Assembly: GCA_003219495.1 (NCBI GenBank)
Contig: QHOZ01000031.1
Coordinates: 1-14,255 of the forward strand
Direction of reading: 5' to 3'
Length of the DNA: 14,255 bases
From: Verrucomicrobiota bacterium
GTDB lineage: Bacteria; Verrucomicrobiota; Verrucomicrobiae; Chthoniobacterales; UBA10450
Of the stretch, positions 13,475 to 14,255 are shown in pieces (position 1 is the stretch's first letter; every line of letters starts with the position of its first letter). The position numbers and the translations under genes were made by a program. Below the pieces are notes generated by a model. It was given only the letters and a program-made list of their open reading frames with translations. It did not search any database and was not told where the DNA came from.

Positions 13475-14255
13475 CCTCCTCACCCGTAGCGGTCGTTTAC
13501 ACTCAAGACGCCGAGCTCCTTCGGCGAGTTCGCGCGTACCTGCGCAGCATGGCGCAGGTGCGGCACGTGAGCGACGCAAACCGTCTCGATCCGGTTTTGC
13601 ATCAAACCGGCCCTTCGGTCGCAATTGTCGATCTTCGCGCAAAGGAAAGCCGCGACTTGATGGGACTAATTCAAAACGAGCGTCCCGAAGTTTTGTTGAT
13701 CGCGCTCGGCGTCGCTCAATCCGAAACCCTCCAGGAGGCGGAGCAGTCCGGAATTTACGCCGCGGAAGAACTCGACCTCGACCGACGGCGTTTTCAATCC
13801 ATGCTCGGGCGCGCATTCGACTATCTCAGAATTGCTCAGGAAAATCGCGATCTCCGCGAAACGTCGACAGACACCCGCCGGGCGACGCCGAGAGGCGAAC
13901 CCACGAACGAACCGGTCGAAGTTAATCAGGCATTTTCATTTTTGCGTTTTCCACGCGTGCTTCGACGAATGGACAACATCGACGCGCTCGTCGCGGGTTT
14001 AGTGGAAGCGCTGGCGGATGCTGCCGGAGTAAGCCGCGTTGGTCTTTTCTCGCGCACTCACAAGGAAAAACCGTATCGCTTGCGCGCGGGAATCCACTGC
14101 CTGCCCGAAACCGAGCAATTGGAATTTAACGATCGTGACCCGCTCGTGCGCTGGTTCGAATTGCACGCGCACCTTATCTCGCGCGCAAATGCGGCGCGCA
14201 GCGAAGACGAACGGCAGCGCGCCGTCATGCGCCGCGCTCTCGATTCCTTCGGCGC
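13471..14255 (+). CDS. Degenerate receiver plus GAF-like protein, 3'-partial
   Basis: The ATG overlaps the kinase stop (ATGA, 13471-13474), with AGGTGG a few bases upstream. The frame stays open to the window edge for 261 codons. Residues 5-125 have the alternating pattern of a receiver domain: VAVVYTQDAELLRRVRAYL, then VAIVDLRAKES with D54 at the phospho-acceptor strand, then VLLIALG. But the acidic pair after strand 1 is replaced by YTQD, and there is no KP motif near strand 5. A charged linker (about 125-150) leads to a GAF-like start: NIDALVAGLVEALADAAGVSRVGLFSR. The rest, possibly another kinase or an output domain, lies outside the window. It is probably a signalling partner of the upstream kinase, though phosphotransfer through such a receiver is uncertain. 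Confidence 0.8.
   Translation, partial: MTSSPVAVVYTQDAELLRRVRAYLRSMAQVRHVSDANRLDPVLHQTGPSVAIVDLRAKESRDLMGLIQNERPEVLLIALGVAQSETLQEAEQSGIYAAEELDLDRRRFQSMLGRAFDYLRIAQENRDLRETSTDTRRATPRGEPTNEPVEVNQAFSFLRFPRVLRRMDNIDALVAGLVEALADAAGVSRVGLFSRTHKEKPYRLRAGIHCLPETEQLEFNDRDPLVRWFELHAHLISRANAARSEDERQRAVMRRALDSFG

Noticed and set aside
13034..13816. 260-residue minus-strand frame across the kinase end
   Set aside because: It crosses two well-supported, overlapping plus-strand genes and is Arg-rich with no recognisable domain.
13398..13925. 175-residue plus-strand frame overlapping the last gene
   Set aside because: It is Arg/Ser-rich out-of-frame text; the frame starting at 13471 has receiver and GAF patterns and the ATGA overlap.

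Overview
This window looks like bacterial chromosome from a moderately GC-rich, probably soil-dwelling organism. The secreted Asp-box (BNR) protein family, the many histidine kinases and the UdgX-type glycosylase fit Verrucomicrobiota or Acidobacteriota. This is an impression from family distribution; no rRNA or marker gene fixes the taxon. No insertion sequence, CRISPR array or phage module is visible.

Layout. (1) At 2-1805 (+) lies the 3' part of a large secreted beta-propeller (Asp-box/VPS10-like) gene, broken by an internal deletion and frameshift near 548-551. (2) At 1848-2270 (-) is a small secreted protein, followed by tRNA-Ala(CGC) at 2411-2483 (+) with a good promoter and downstream hairpins. 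(3) At 2634-3047 (+) is a small exported protein, then at 3052-4767 (+) a polytopic membrane protein resembling GT-C glycosyltransferases. (4) On the minus strand, 8229 to 4775 reads as one gene set: a lantibiotic-dehydratase-like (LanB, glutamylation domain only) gene broken by two frameshifts that cancel, a Soj-type parA joined to it by an ATGA overlap, and a uracil-DNA glycosylase of the UdgX class. (5) Upstream of that set, at 8258-9394 (-), is a receiver-histidine kinase hybrid, separated from the LanB-like gene by a terminator-like hairpin. (6) Divergently from about 9586 (+) runs an operon tied together by ATGA overlaps: a possible 52-residue small ORF, a FabF-like ketosynthase whose two catalytic histidines are Tyr and Asn, an 830-residue membrane sensor kinase (7TM-GAF-PAS-HisKA-HATPase), and a protein with a degenerate receiver and a GAF-like region that runs off the window end.

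The most unusual content is the ketosynthase lacking its active-site histidines, translationally coupled to a sensor kinase, and the LanB-like enzyme without an elimination domain, coupled to parA with no parB next to it. Three reading-frame breaks in two genes, among intact neighbours, raise the question of real gene decay versus sequence error; read-level checking would decide it.
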